A DNA stretch of 64,000 bases from Achatina immaculata. Lineage: Eukaryota > Mollusca > Gastropoda > Stylommatophora > Achatinidae. The notes beneath the pieces were generated by a model. That model ran no database searches, was not told the origin of the DNA, and saw only the letters and a program-made list of their open reading frames with translations. Shown here piece by piece: positions 31,996-42,250 of this stretch. Made by a program: the position numbers and the translations under genes. Where the stretch lies: NCBI GenBank assembly GCA_009760885.1, contig CM019691.1, forward strand, positions 31,428,314-31,492,313. Reading direction: 5' to 3'. Position 1 is the stretch's first letter, and each line of letters begins with the position of its first letter.

Positions 31996-33607
31996 GATTG
32001 CATTTGACAAGATAGACCAGGCCACAAAAAAAAAGGGGGGGGGGAGCCGAGTCAGGAATCACCATAATGTCAGAAACAATATACCAGCCACAGCAATCAT
32101 ACGAATTTTTCAAGAATTGGAAAATCTCAACACAAAACTCCACATATCACCACATCCCTTTTACATCACTAATTTTTAATGCTCACCAAATAAAGAACTT
32201 GACCTGAGATAGATTTCTTTTTCAAACGAAAATCATCCTGTAGTAGATGAATTCAACAGCCACTCACACACCTGGAGAAGAGAAGGCAGAGGACAGATTA
32301 ATCGATAATCGAGTAGTTGTCATAAACAACCCAGAGTCTGAACCAGCCTTCTGTTCTAGACTTTGGAAGTCCTAAAGTACTCCAGGTCTAATCAATGGCA
32401 ACAGAAAATATCAAGAGAACAGTAGAAGGAATAATAACAAAACAACCTGGAGGCAGTGACCACAACCACACACGCACACAATAAATGGCAGTGCTGTCTA
32501 ATCACACTCATACAAAATGGCAGTCTGAAATTACAAAAAGTCAGATTAGGAACAATTTCAATACCTCACAGCGGAAAAATATACAGGCCCCTTTAAGTTA
32601 AAGAATATAAGAACAAGTGCCAAAACAGTAACAGCAATAATGCTGGATGTTGCCCAAAAATCCATAACTAATAGCAAGGGACACATTTATAAACCATTCT
32701 TAAACCAAAAATTTCAACATCTACACGATCAAGTACCTACTGCAGGGTACATTTAGGAAAGAAACCCAAATGAAGCAAAAATCATTGAACACAAAAAACA
32801 GGAAGTCACATTCTGAAGAGAAAAATTTTAATGCGTCAGATCTAGTCGGAAAGAAAGAAAAAAAATCATCACGCAAAATGAAGAAAGACTCGTAAAATAG
32901 CTATGTGTAGAGAACTGATCACAAGGAAGCAGTCGCTGAAGAAAATAGATCAACAATGTACCGGGAAACAGGCTTGCAGTATCCTGTAAGGCTTCTGCAC
33001 AGAGTAAAACACAAACAAAACGGCAAGGAAATGCATGGGTGAAGGCAGGCAGGAAGTAAAAATCCTTTTGAAAGTAAAACAATTACGTCCGTTATCGATG
33101 AATTCATTAACTTTAGATAACACAATGAAGCAATTCAGAATCTAAAAAAGGAAAGCTGTTGAACCAGGTAGTTACTAATTAAATAATTCAGCACTTGAAA
33201 CCATTTGCCAAAATCAGACTACCAGTACTCTTCAATGAATCGTGGACATCAGGATTCTTACCAGAGGAATGGAAAGAGGCTGAAACAATACTCACCCCAA
33301 AGAAAAGAAAACCAAAATCCAACAATCAAACTACAGCCCCATTAACATACTAAACTGCCTTGGGAAAACCATTCGAAGAGCGGTAAATAACAGGCTACTG
33401 AAATGTCTCAAGAAAAACATGCTGTTGGATGACTTACTCAGGATATGAAAAAGGAGCACCTTGCCAAAGAAACATATAAAAATTAAAACTTGTTGTCATC
33501 TTTTCTGATCTCACCTAGGCTTTTGACAAGGTGTATAAAGGAGTCTTCTCCCACAACTAATTCTAAAACGTATTGGAGGTAGTAAGCTGAGGTGGTTTAA
33601 GAGATGT

Positions 33608-34687
33608 CTTATATATCTTACATCCTTCCCGTGCCGTTAAACGCCTGTTTTCGGCGAGCTTTTCAACCTCATCAAGGGATTTTATGCCTATTGATTTGGC
33701 CTCTCTTAACAATGTCCTCTTTAGAGTTTCACGTGGTCTGCCTCTTTTTCTTCGGCCTGTTGTGTTCCACTTGATAGCTTGTTTTTGGGATTATCTGACT
33801 GTTTCTTCTCATCACATGACCAACATATGTCCATCTCCTTTTCCTGATCACCCATGAGATGGGTTGTTGTTCGCTCATCTGTTTTATTTCTGCATTGTTC
33901 TTGAATTCGTTCCACTTGATGCCTAGTATTTTCCTTAGGCATTTGTTTTCAAAAGAGTCTAATTTCTTGTCTATTTCGTTAGTTGTTTTCAAGCTTTCGC
34001 ATGCATAAATGAGGGTGGATATTACATTTGAATTGAATAGTTTTAACTTGGCTTTTGTGCTTATAACTTTTGAATGCCATATGTTCTCAAGATTCTTGAA
34101 GATTGATGCTGCTTTTGGAATTCTAATTCTAACTTACTCTCTGGTGTCATATTCCTGGTCTATGTAGCTGCCAAGGTAAGCAAATTGATTGATTTCTTCA
34201 ACATCTGTCCCTTCTGCGTGTATTTTTCCATTTTGATTAATGGGAAGTTTCATTATTTTTGTTTTGTCCTTGTTAATTTCAAGTCCTATTTTGCTAGCCA
34301 GTGAAGACAGGATATTTGTTTTTTCTTACATTGTTACTGATAAGAGTTATGTCATCAGCAAAATCAAGATCTTCTAGTTGGGTTCCATGCACCCAATCAA
34401 TACAGGCGTTACCTGTGTAGTATTTTTTCATTATGAAGTCTATTGCAATTTCAAAAAGCAAAAGAAATAGTATACATCCTTGTTTCACGCCTGTTTCAAT
34501 CTGGAACATTCGCTCATCCCTTCTTCTGTTTTTACTGCACAAACATATCCATTGTATAAGTCCTTAATGATGTTGACAATTTTAGATGATATTCCATATA
34601 GACTTAAAATCCTCCAAAATGAATCTCTGTGGATGCTATAAAATGCCTTTTAAAAATCTATGAAGTTCAGTATTAATGGTTTCTGAG
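33608..34687 (-). mobile_element. LINE family A, 1.08-kb copy with 9-bp TSD
   Basis: Minus-strand 5'-truncated family A copy flanked by AAGAGATGT at 33599-33607 and 34688-34696. Pieces of the ORF are visible: the RT FADDITLISNNV region (34294-34542 frame), and KKLDSFENKCLRKILGIK, EQQPISWVIRKRRWTYVGHV and RRNSQIIPKTS (33729-33992 frame). Several frameshifts. The flanking jockey-like RT reads across the site when the copy and one repeat are ignored. Confidence 0.88.
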
Positions 34688-35158
34688 AAGAGATGTGCAG
34701 GAGTCAAACTCAAAAGAAAAAAAATAGGAGAATAATCATCATACCTACAGGGGTCCCACAGGGAGTCGTTTTAGATATCACACTCTTCATCTTCTGTATC
34801 AGCGACCTAGCAGAGCAGCTTACGCCACACATCTACTGAGCACTACAGTACAGATGATCTGGCAACATGGACGCAGTCAAATCGTTAAAGAGCTGAGAAA
34901 ATGAGAATGCAGGAAGCAATTAACAGAGTGCAAGTATGAACAAAAATATTTAGAATCCAAATAAATACAAACACGACCATCACAACACTCTTCTCACTAT
35001 CTACAAATTCCGATAACTACACTCTTACCTTATACAACGCCGTTCTACCCAATGGGGACAAACCATTGTATCTGGGAGCAAACTTTGACAAAAAGAATGT
35101 CATGGACACCTTGCACTAAAGAAAAAAATGGAAAGCAACGAGAAAGTTAGGGCTCATG

Positions 35159-35299
35159 TCAGGTGCTGAAGTCGGAGGTACTCAACCATAAGGCGCATCT
35201 CAAAAATCAGGGTACCACGCATCATCGCCAATGTGCGTAAGAAGAAGAAGAAGAGGAGGAGGAAGAGGAACAAGAAGAAGAAGCAGAAGAAGAAGACGA
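35159..35299 (+). repeat. SINE-like element E with (GAA)n tail and 10-bp TSD
   Basis: A 141-bp insert starting TCAGGTGCTGAAGTCGGAGG, with CAAAAATCAGGGTACCACGC and a purine tail of GAA/GAG triplets. It is flanked by AGGGCTCATG (35149-35158) and AGGGTTCATG (35300-35309), 9/10 identical. The same body with a GAA tail occurs on the minus strand at 57310-57600. The Arg-rich frame here is a tail artefact. Confidence 0.8.
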
Positions 35300-36689
35300 A
35301 GGGTTCATGGAAAAACTACCAGGGACCAGCTGGGGAGCAGATACACAAACTGCAAAGCAAGTTTACACAGAATATGTTCGCCCTACTCCAGAATTAGGAA
35401 TGAACATTTATGCAGCAGGGGCAAACAAACAAAAACCTTCAGAAGCTGGACAGAATCCAAAATGCAGGACTAGGAATCATCACAACCAACCTAAAGAGTA
35501 CAGCAGTAACAACAAATGAAACAACAGCAGGGCTACTAATGTAACGGAACGCAAAAGAACAAAGTCATCCTCCAGGCAGAGCAATTCAAATGTTTAGAAC
35601 ACCATCCCATACACGAGAAAGTCAAGAAATTCATAAAAAAAACTGTTTAAAAAAAGACCAAGTTTCGTCCACCACATAAACAAGAAATTAACAGTTAAAA
35701 ACCAAAGAAATACACTTAAAAAATCTTGAAGAATGGAAACAACTCGAAGTCTGCTATAGCAGTTAGAACTCTACTAAAGCATTGAATGCTGTACAATCAC
35801 AGCCACTGAGAGCGAAATCACACTCCCATCCTAAAAGCAAAAGCACTGTATTACCTCAGTATCCACTACCCCAGACCACAATGGATATATCTTTCCTGAC
35901 GGATCATTATAAGAGGCAACTAGAAAAACGAAGACCAGGATTCCTAATACTAATGCGAAGTGCCACAAGAACAGAAAAAATCGTTTGCTAGTGGATAAGC
36001 ATCAATACACTATAAAGCTGAACTACTAATCATACTAGAGGTCACAAAGACATTGCTGGAACAGACTCTATAACACATACACGGTCTTCTTGTGTGACTG
36101 CAGGTCAGTTTCCCAAACCATACAGTAAGAATCAAGAGATCAGCTGACCAAAAACGTGACTGAAAAATTGAACCAGGTGTCCCTTACCGACAAAGTAACT
36201 TAACACTAGATTCTTGCGTGTGGCTGGTTGACAGACTGCTAAGGAAGGTATACAAAAACACGTAATCCAGTACTCCTACAGAAGAAGCAAAATGCTTATG
36301 AAAGGAAGACACACCACCGCAAGAAGACACAGAACGGGCAGCAAATACCAAAGACTCAATTCTAAAGCTAAACAGAAAACACAAATCACAATTTTCAGGC
36401 AATTTCTTCACTGCAGACTACAAGCCCATCCACACAAAACTTAAGATCCCCCAGACTTCACTCTGGACATGCTAAAAGCGTCTCTGTGCCTTAGAACTCA
36501 TCCTGTAAACCTACAATCTCTTCCACGATTTAATAGATCATTTCTGTCTCCCGTCTAATAACATGGTTGAAAAACGATAGGGCACATACAGAGAACGGTG
36601 AGATTCATGGAGACGACATGTCTTCTTGTCTAGATATATGAGCATATGAAATTGAACGAATAATAATAATAATAATAGATGACAATAAA

Positions 36690-36858
36690 GTCAGCATGTC
36701 CACCGATTCCATGTTCCGTGAATTGCAGAATCAAAATTTACTTTTCTAAAGTGATATAACAGTCATGTTCACTGATTTTTTTTCCTTGTCTCTCACAGAA
36801 GCACTAAATAGATCCACTATCCACTCATCCACCTTCTCTTTGTTTCTCACAGATAAGA
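36690..36858 (+). promoter_or_regulatory. AIG1 copy 1 5' flank and leader-intron acceptor
   Basis: ACAATAAAGT..TTCCA, AATC.AAATTTACTTT and CCACTATCCACTCATCCACC are shared with the flank of copy 2. TTTGTTTCTCACAG (ending 36852) is a good 3' splice site seven bases before the ATG at 36859, and is identical in copy 2. This indicates an untranslated upstream exon that I could not locate. Confidence 0.6.
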
Positions 36859-37728
36859 ATGTCATTGTCAAAGAGCACAGATATCTTGCTGGTTGGGAAA
36901 ACTGGAAATGGGAAGAGCGCAACAGCGAATTCTATTGTGGGCTACAAGGCTTTCAGAAGTAGGCCCTCCATGCATTCAGTAACAACAGATGCTCAGTTTG
37001 AGTACGGAGAGTTCGAGGGTAGAGTCCTGAAAGTGGTGGATGGTCCAGGAATTGGCGACACTCGTCTTAATACCGAGGATGCTGTGAAACTTGTTATCAA
37101 GGCAATGAATTTTGCTGTCGCTGCAAATCCTTGTGGTTACCATGCAATCTTGTTGGTAACGCGGTTTGGAACTCGATTTACTGAAGAAGATATTCAGTGC
37201 ATTAAACTGCTCAAAGATATCTTTGGTGAAGATTTCATTAGATATCACGGCATTCTGGTCATGACCCATGGCGATAACTTTCTTACAGAACAAGAGGAGA
37301 CTGGCGAAACATTTGAACAGTGGATACGTTGTCAGGAAGGGTTTACCGAAGGACTGATAAAGGAATGTGGAGAAAGACTTATTCTCTTCAACAACAAAAC
37401 CAAGGATAAGTATGAAAATGCAAAACAGGTTCGAGAATTACTGAAGATCATTGATCGTCTGGCAGGAAGTGGCATACGCTACACAAGCGAAATATTTGAG
37501 AGAGGAAAGTCTGCTCGTGATAATCTTCTAAGAAAATCTAAGAAAAAACAGCTAAGCGAAGAAACTCTGATTGAATGTGGTCTTATCACACAACAGCTCT
37601 CCCGAATAGACTTTGAAAATCCAGAAAATGAGGTTGATAAGCTCGAGAAACTGAGACGAAGAGCTGACATCCTGGAACAGAATATTAAGAAGGAAGACGA
37701 AGGCACCAACTATTGCAGGTGGCATTAA
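36859..37728 (+). CDS. AIG1/GIMAP-type GTPase, copy 1, truncated by frameshift
   Basis: A 289-codon frame containing the whole AIG1-type GTPase domain: G1 GKTGNGKS (13-20), G3 DGPGIGDT (61-68), the AIG1 box VTRFGTRFTEEDIQ (100-113) and a G4-like THGDN (136-140). Compared with copy 2 a single base is missing near 37712 (ACCAACTATTGCAGG versus ACCAACTCTTTGCAGG), so the frame ends after TNYCRWH instead of entering the coiled coil. AIG1/GIMAP proteins bind GTP, oligomerise on membranes and act in immune or stress responses; the role in this animal is unknown. It is either a pseudogene or a GTPase-only protein. In the first 100 residues it differs from copy 2 at five positions (K30E, R35G, H39E, T72A, L78R). 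Confidence 0.85.
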   Translation: MSLSKSTDILLVGKTGNGKSATANSIVGYKAFRSRPSMHSVTTDAQFEYGEFEGRVLKVVDGPGIGDTRLNTEDAVKLVIKAMNFAVAANPCGYHAILLVTRFGTRFTEEDIQCIKLLKDIFGEDFIRYHGILVMTHGDNFLTEQEETGETFEQWIRCQEGFTEGLIKECGERLILFNNKTKDKYENAKQVRELLKIIDRLAGSGIRYTSEIFERGKSARDNLLRKSKKKQLSEETLIECGLITQQLSRIDFENPENEVDKLEKLRRRADILEQNIKKEDEGTNYCRWH

Positions 37729-38132
37729 CTTTAGCCAAACAGTTGAAGGATTCAGTTGATGAACAAGAAAAAGCAGTTATGGAAGTGCTGAAACACAAAA
37801 AGCGTACTAGAGAGATGGAGTTGGAGAGAGAAATGGAAAAAGCACGATTAGATGCAGATGAAGCAAGGCGACGAGAGGAAGAACGCAAGCGACAAGAAGA
37901 TGTGAGAAAATGGGAAGCTCGTGAAGCAGAGAGACAGAGAGAGTATGAAAAACAAAAAGAGGAGCACGAAAAGATGATGAGAGAAATTGAAGAAAAAGCG
38001 CAGAAGTCGGTGGAGAATGTTCACAGCACATACGACAACGTAAAACAGGAACAGTCATGGACTTGGGGTGAAGTTGTTGGTGCTCTGGCTCAACCTGTTG
38101 TAGATTTGGTGAAATGGTGGTTCAAGAAATAG
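37713..38132 (+). pseudogene. Separated coiled-coil tail of AIG1 copy 1
   Basis: This ~139-codon frame is the continuation of the GTPase frame after the one-base deletion. It begins at a TTG, not an ATG (LQVALTLAKQLKDSV), runs through a Glu/Arg/Lys-rich coiled coil (EARRREEERKRQEDVRKWEA) and ends with a hydrophobic WTWGEVVGALAQPVVDLVKW and FKK. No splice donor/acceptor pair that would rejoin the frames was noticed. Without a start codon it is unlikely to be translated alone. Confidence 0.75.
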
Positions 38133-38354
38133 TTCTAGTTGGTCTTACTTTTTGTGGCAGTAATAGCAAAGAAAGAAATGTCTTGTTCATTTCATACATA
38201 CAAATGATCATGTAAAATAGGTAATTTTTGTCCTTTCTCTTTATTTAGTTCCATGCGCTCAAAACAACGCCACTGCAAGAGATCTTCACCCCCTCCTCCT
38301 CCAACTTTTATCTTTTTTTGCTCTTTTCTGAGGCCAAGGTTTGAGGACTTACGT

Positions 38355-38765
38355 TTCTGCAGAGAGAGAGAGAGAGAGAGAGAGGAAGAGAGAGAGAGAG
38401 GAAGAGAGAGAGAGAGGAAGAGAGAGAGAGAGGAAGAAAGAGAGAGAGAGAGAGGAAGAGAGAGAGAGAGGAAGAAAGAGAGAGAGAGAGAGGAAGAGGG
38501 AGAGGGAGATAGAGAGGGGAGAGAACGACAGAGACGGGAGAGAACGAGAGAGAGAGGAGAGAACGAACGAGAGAAAGAGGAGAGAGAAAGCGAGAGGGAG
38601 AGGAGAGAGAGGGAGAGAGAGGAGAGAGACAGTGGAGAGAGACAGTGGAGAGGGGAGAGAGAAAGTGGAGACAGAGAGGAGAGAGAGCGAGAGAGAGGAG
38701 AGAGAGAGGAGAGAGAGCGAGAGAGAGGAGAACACAGAGAGAGAGAGAGAGAGAGCAAGAGCGAG
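38355..38765. repeat. ~400-bp (GA)n/(GAGGA)n purine tract
   Basis: An almost pure purine stretch on the plus strand with interspersed GAAGAG, GGAGA and GAACGA motifs. All six frames have long open stretches (Glu/Arg or Ser/Leu), so ORFs of up to 209 codons here are artefacts. It lies about 225 bp downstream of AIG1 copy 1 and has no counterpart after copy 2. Confidence 0.92.
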
Positions 38766-39058
38766 TTTGTAGAACACTTTCTGAAGAGTGACATGTCGGA
38801 GTTGACTTCGGCAGCCTTCATTTTTTTAATCTAGGCTTGTATTTTGAAATGCCCTTTTGGAGTCCTAAAACTGTAGCCTGTTATATTCTGCTCAGCTTTA
38901 TACTTGTATCTGTGTGATAACTGTTTGTTTTGTGTTTCAATGTATTAATATTGTTCTCTAAAGAGATTTTTTAGGATTATTTTTAAATATGATGTGGTGT
39001 GGTAATATGTTACTTTGGCTCTAGATTGATGTGAATTATTATTTCAATCTTTTATATT
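38766..39058 (+). other. AIG1 copy 1 3' flank, paralogous to that of copy 2
   Basis: Weak but colinear similarity to 56470-56830: CTGTAGCCTG..TCTGCTC, TTTATACTTG.ATCT, CTGTTTG/TCTGTTT and the TTAATATTG..CT.AAGAG.ATTTTTT region. It ends where an LTR begins. Confidence 0.45.
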
Positions 39059-39565
39059 TGTCTGGCCGTCGTTGTGCTGAGTGGTGGAAGGATGACCTTA
39101 CCATACGTTCACACCTTACATATAAAATAACCGGAATACGAAAACAATCCTTTTTATAAAATCACGATTCTTGTATTTTACAAAACTCTGATCCATAAAG
39201 CATCACAAATCACAAATCCGATGCACATGATGTCCATATAATTCTAACGGGCGTTACTAAAAAAAATATATTAAACAAATAAAATTTTCTTGAATAATAT
39301 GAGTTCAATACTGCTTACAAAGGCGCACAAACTAAAATACACACGCCAGCCTCCGTCTCTCGGAAACTGACCATCTTCGTCCACGACTGGTCGCTCCCTT
39401 CCCGAGCTCAACTTATCCCCCTTTATACTTCTCCCTTTTCTTATATACCTCGTCATCGCCGGACCGGACGCCTGGGGATTTTCCATTCACACGTGGCCGT
39501 CTCTGGCCAGTGGGATTTCCAATCAAAACCAGGTCACTGCTTGCTTACTTTTTCCCCTCCTTACA
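39059..39565 (-). mobile_element. LTR of a Ty3/gypsy element (3' LTR)
   Basis: A 507-bp segment beginning TGTCTGG and ending CCTTACA on the plus strand (minus: TGTAAGG ... CCAGACA), i.e. TG/CA ends. On the minus strand a TATATAAG box lies at about 39445. Next to it, inside the element, CCAGAGGGAGTA is a purine-rich candidate for the polypurine tract. No second LTR was seen in the window. Confidence 0.65.
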
Positions 39566-39750
39566 TACTCCCTCTGGTTTTGTTTACAAAATTTTTTGTA
39601 TGGAATACAATAAATTTTATATATGCATTGTAGAATAGTTACATATCCTGAACTCAAAGTCTTTATGTCCTTCTTTTTGGGACCAGTACACATGTTGCTG
39701 TAGTTGCGTGTCGTCTTCCTCCGGTTAGCCTGTTGGTGTGTTGGTCTGGC

Positions 39751-40143
39751 CTATTTTTGTACTTTTGTGTGCCTTGCAGTATTTCTCATATACTGTACTT
39801 GGTCGTGTAATGTGGGCAAGGGTGCTACTCGTTGTTCGACGCTCTGCTCTGTAGCTCCGTCTTCTGATTCGGCGGGTGGTTGGTTTTCATGTACTAGTAA
39901 GGATGTACTTGTTCGAGTGGTACTGTCTTCGCTGTCTACTGCTACCTGTGGGGTGGATGCGACTTCTTCCTCCGTTATTTCTACCTGCGTACTGTCAGGT
40001 TCGGTCTCTGATTCCGAAGAGTCTACTACTATCTCATCGTCGGTGTCGTCATCGTTGTTGGGTGCTATACTGAGTGTAGCCTGTCTGCGCTGATTGTTTC
40101 TGTCGTCTGTAGGGATATTCCAATCTTGTTTGGCCTTTCTCAA
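39751..40143 (-). pseudogene. Out-of-frame C-terminal tail of gypsy Pol
   Basis: Continuation of the integrase reading after the frameshift: RKAKQDWNIPTDDRNNQRRQ, an Asp/Glu-rich stretch (NNDDDTDDEIVVDSSESETE) and a Ser/Thr/Gln-rich end. Low-complexity acidic tails are common in gypsy Pol C-termini. Confidence 0.65.
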
Positions 40144-41461
40144 ATGGTTTGCGTGGACTCGTTGTATTTTCCCTGTCAGTTGGTTCTTTATTATAAATGA
40201 TACTGGAGATAACTTTTTTTAGAACAAAGAATCCCGTTTTCCATTTGCTGTCGTGTTTGGATGTCATGTGGTGGTTTAATAAGTATACTGGATCACCTAT
40301 AGAAATGTCCTCAGTTGTGCTTTGTTCATCGTACCTTTGCTTTCGTGCGTCTTTGGTTCTGTTTATGTGGTTTATCACTTGTATAAAAGCCTTATGTTGT
40401 CTCATTAGCGTGTGTTCTATAGAATCATTTTCACTGTAGCAGTGTGTTCGTAGTCTCAGGATGGCGTCCAGGGGTAGAATGGGGTGTCTCCCGTACATGA
40501 GGAAAAATGGGGAGTATCCTGTTCGTTTAGAAATGTTCATATTCATCGCTGCCACCGCCTGGGTCAGGTACTCGTCCCATTTACTGACCTCCGTGTTTAC
40601 CAGCTTGGCAACAATATCATTTAGTGTGCGATGCTGTCTCTCGTTTGTCCCGTTGGCTTGAGGATGGTATGGTGTTGTGAAGATATGGTGAATGTTATAG
40701 CGTTTCACCATAGTCTGGAATTGTTCTCCGCGAAACTCGGGACCGTTGTCTGTGACTATGGTAATTGGTACTCCATGTCTTGGGACGATATTGTCGATTA
40801 CCAAGTCAGCTACTGTTTTACTTTGGATGTTTGGCGTTGGAAAACACTCCGTCCATGCGGAATATTCGTCTGTTACATGCACGATGTACTTGTTGCCTGA
40901 TGTGGTGATTGGATAAGGTCCTGAACAGTCGATACTTAATTTCAGCATGCATGCCGGTGGGGTATCGGATATTTCTAGCGGATTTTTTATAGGTAACAAG
41001 TTTCTTGTTTTGCACGTTTGGCACTGCTCTATGTGCTGGTTTACGTCCTCTCTCATGTTCTTCCAATAGTATCCTATTTGTATGGCTTTCAACGTTTTTT
41101 CCGTCCCCATATGTCCGTTATTATCGTGGTATTGTGATAACACCTGTTGTTGTAGATGTTGGGGCGTGACGGTTCTCAACCTGTATTCGTCGTCGTCTTC
41201 TTTTACTTTGTATAGCACGTTATTCACTATTCTGAACTTTTCACTGGTTTTTCTTGGTAATCGGTTGTGCTTCATATCTGCTTTTAATTGTCTTATCTCC
41301 TCGTCCAGGTCTTGCTCATCTGCCATGATGGGAAGGGTGGGTAACTGTTCGGTGGGGGCTGGTAGGACTTCGGATATTGGTTGTGGTTGTGGGAAGGGAT
41401 CGTATATGGGGAAATCGGTTGGCAGAAAGGATGAAGAGTTGATGGTGTTTTTTATCTGCAC
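40049..41461 (-). CDS. Gypsy integrase fragment (470-codon frame)
   Basis: Would catalyse insertion of retroelement cDNA. N-terminal zinc site H-x4-H (HDNNGH) with CQTC about 35 residues on. DD35E core: LSIDCSGPY (first Asp), VTDNGPEFRG (second Asp) and NGTNERQHRTL (Glu). The C-terminal region has GDPVYLLNHH and KWKTGFFVLKKV, then a +1 shift near 40205, after which the expected QLTGKIQRVHANHLRKA continues in the next frame (40143-39751). All catalytic residues are present but the C-terminus is frameshifted. No protease/RT lies upstream. Confidence 0.88.
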   Translation of the reverse strand: MQIKNTINSSSFLPTDFPIYDPFPQPQPISEVLPAPTEQLPTLPIMADEQDLDEEIRQLKADMKHNRLPRKTSEKFRIVNNVLYKVKEDDDEYRLRTVTPQHLQQQVLSQYHDNNGHMGTEKTLKAIQIGYYWKNMREDVNQHIEQCQTCKTRNLLPIKNPLEISDTPPACMLKLSIDCSGPYPITTSGNKYIVHVTDEYSAWTECFPTPNIQSKTVADLVIDNIVPRHGVPITIVTDNGPEFRGEQFQTMVKRYNIHHIFTTPYHPQANGTNERQHRTLNDIVAKLVNTEVSKWDEYLTQAVAAMNMNISKRTGYSPFFLMYGRHPILPLDAILRLRTHCYSENDSIEHTLMRQHKAFIQVINHINRTKDARKQRYDEQSTTEDISIGDPVYLLNHHMTSKHDSKWKTGFFVLKKVISSIIYNKEPTDRENTTSPRKPFEKGQTRLEYPYRRQKQSAQTGYTQYSTQQR

Positions 41462-41517
41462 GGGAATGGTGGAAGTTGCGTTTGTGCCGTTTTCAAGTGT
41501 TGTGATACGGCCCGTTG

Positions 41518-42250
41518 CTACTTGTAGAGGTAGAGTGGACCGTTGACCATACCTCCGTTGAAGTTTTCCGAGCGTTTTCTCTGTTGGCTGTAGACTCTGT
41601 ATTTTGGTGAGGATTCTCGTGGTGTTCTGTATCTGTCCTCAGGTGGTCTGGTGAATCTGGGTGGTGTATAATCATGGTTGGTCTGCGTGCTCCTCCATGA
41701 ACTTCTGTTTGATACTGGTGTAGATTCATATCTGCATTGGCGAGCTATGTGCCCATGAATACCGCAGTTGAAACATGATTTTGATCGTATGTTCGTCTGT
41801 GTGTCCTGATAAGAGACCTGGGCCACGGTGGCCGTGCTTTGAATTACGCTTTCCGAGGCAGCTTGTCTTTGTGTAGCACTGTCGGTGCGGAAAGAAGAAG
41901 TCATTGCTTCAGTTGTTGGGCATGGGTTCTCCCCGTTGTCCATGCGGGATGATAGTCTTTTTGTGAACTGCTCTATTTCGATAGCTGTGTTGATTGCCGA
42001 GTTTAATGTCTGTGGGTCTTTCTTGATTAACTTTGTTTTGATTGCTTTGTCATACACAGCGTCTATAAAAAATTTGCCAGCAAATTCTGTGTGGCCGGTT
42101 GAAGTATCTTGTCGTTGTCGAAGGCTTGTTTTGCCAGTTTAATCATTGTTTCTGCCATGTTTTGGATTGGCTCTTCTTTGTGTTGCTTCAAATTGCTTAT
42201 TTGTCTCAAGGCTGCGTGCGGATCGATGCCTTTGCTGAAACATTTAGCTA
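41518..42250 (-). pseudogene. Gypsy Gag fragment with zinc knuckle
   Basis: Two frames (42320-42063 and 42057-41518) read through: a capsid-like helical part (HAALRQISNLKQHKEEPIQN, AETMIKLAKQAF) and then CFNCGIHGHIARQC, a retroviral-type C-x2-C-x4-H-x4-C nucleic-acid-binding knuckle. A stop/frame change lies near 42060. The upstream limit is uncertain because hAT sequence begins there. Confidence 0.78.

Larger units (their letters stand above)
32000..36480 (+). mobile_element. Decayed jockey-like LINE, interrupted by two insertions
   Basis: Heavily mutated plus-strand element recognisable in pieces: GGSDHN (about 32450, endonuclease box), LFNESWTSGFLPEEWKEAE then LTPKKRK (about 33215), VIFSDLT.AFDKVY (about 33500, RT motif A), GVPQGVVLDITLF (about 34750, motif B), then GTSWGADTQTAKQVYTEYVR (about 35320) and a possible RNase H start (FPDGS, about 35890). 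It is split by a family A LINE at 33608-34687 and a SINE-like element at 35159-35299. No intact ORF. The jockey label rests on the RT style; the ends are approximate. Confidence 0.65.
39566..42250 (-). mobile_element. Ty3/gypsy internal region with PR-RT-RNase H deleted
   Basis: Minus-strand order: Gag with CCHC knuckle (42250-41518), then directly the spacer and integrase (41461-40049) and the C-terminal acidic tail (to 39751). The protease, RT and RNase H expected between Gag and integrase are absent, so about 2 kb has been lost. The 5' side is fused to a hAT transposase fragment. Non-autonomous and frameshifted. Confidence 0.8.

Noticed and set aside
38192..38834. Long open frames on both strands (up to 209 codons)
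   Set aside because: They lie wholly in the GA-rich low-complexity tract, where stops are rare in every frame. Composition is only Glu/Arg or Ser/Leu.
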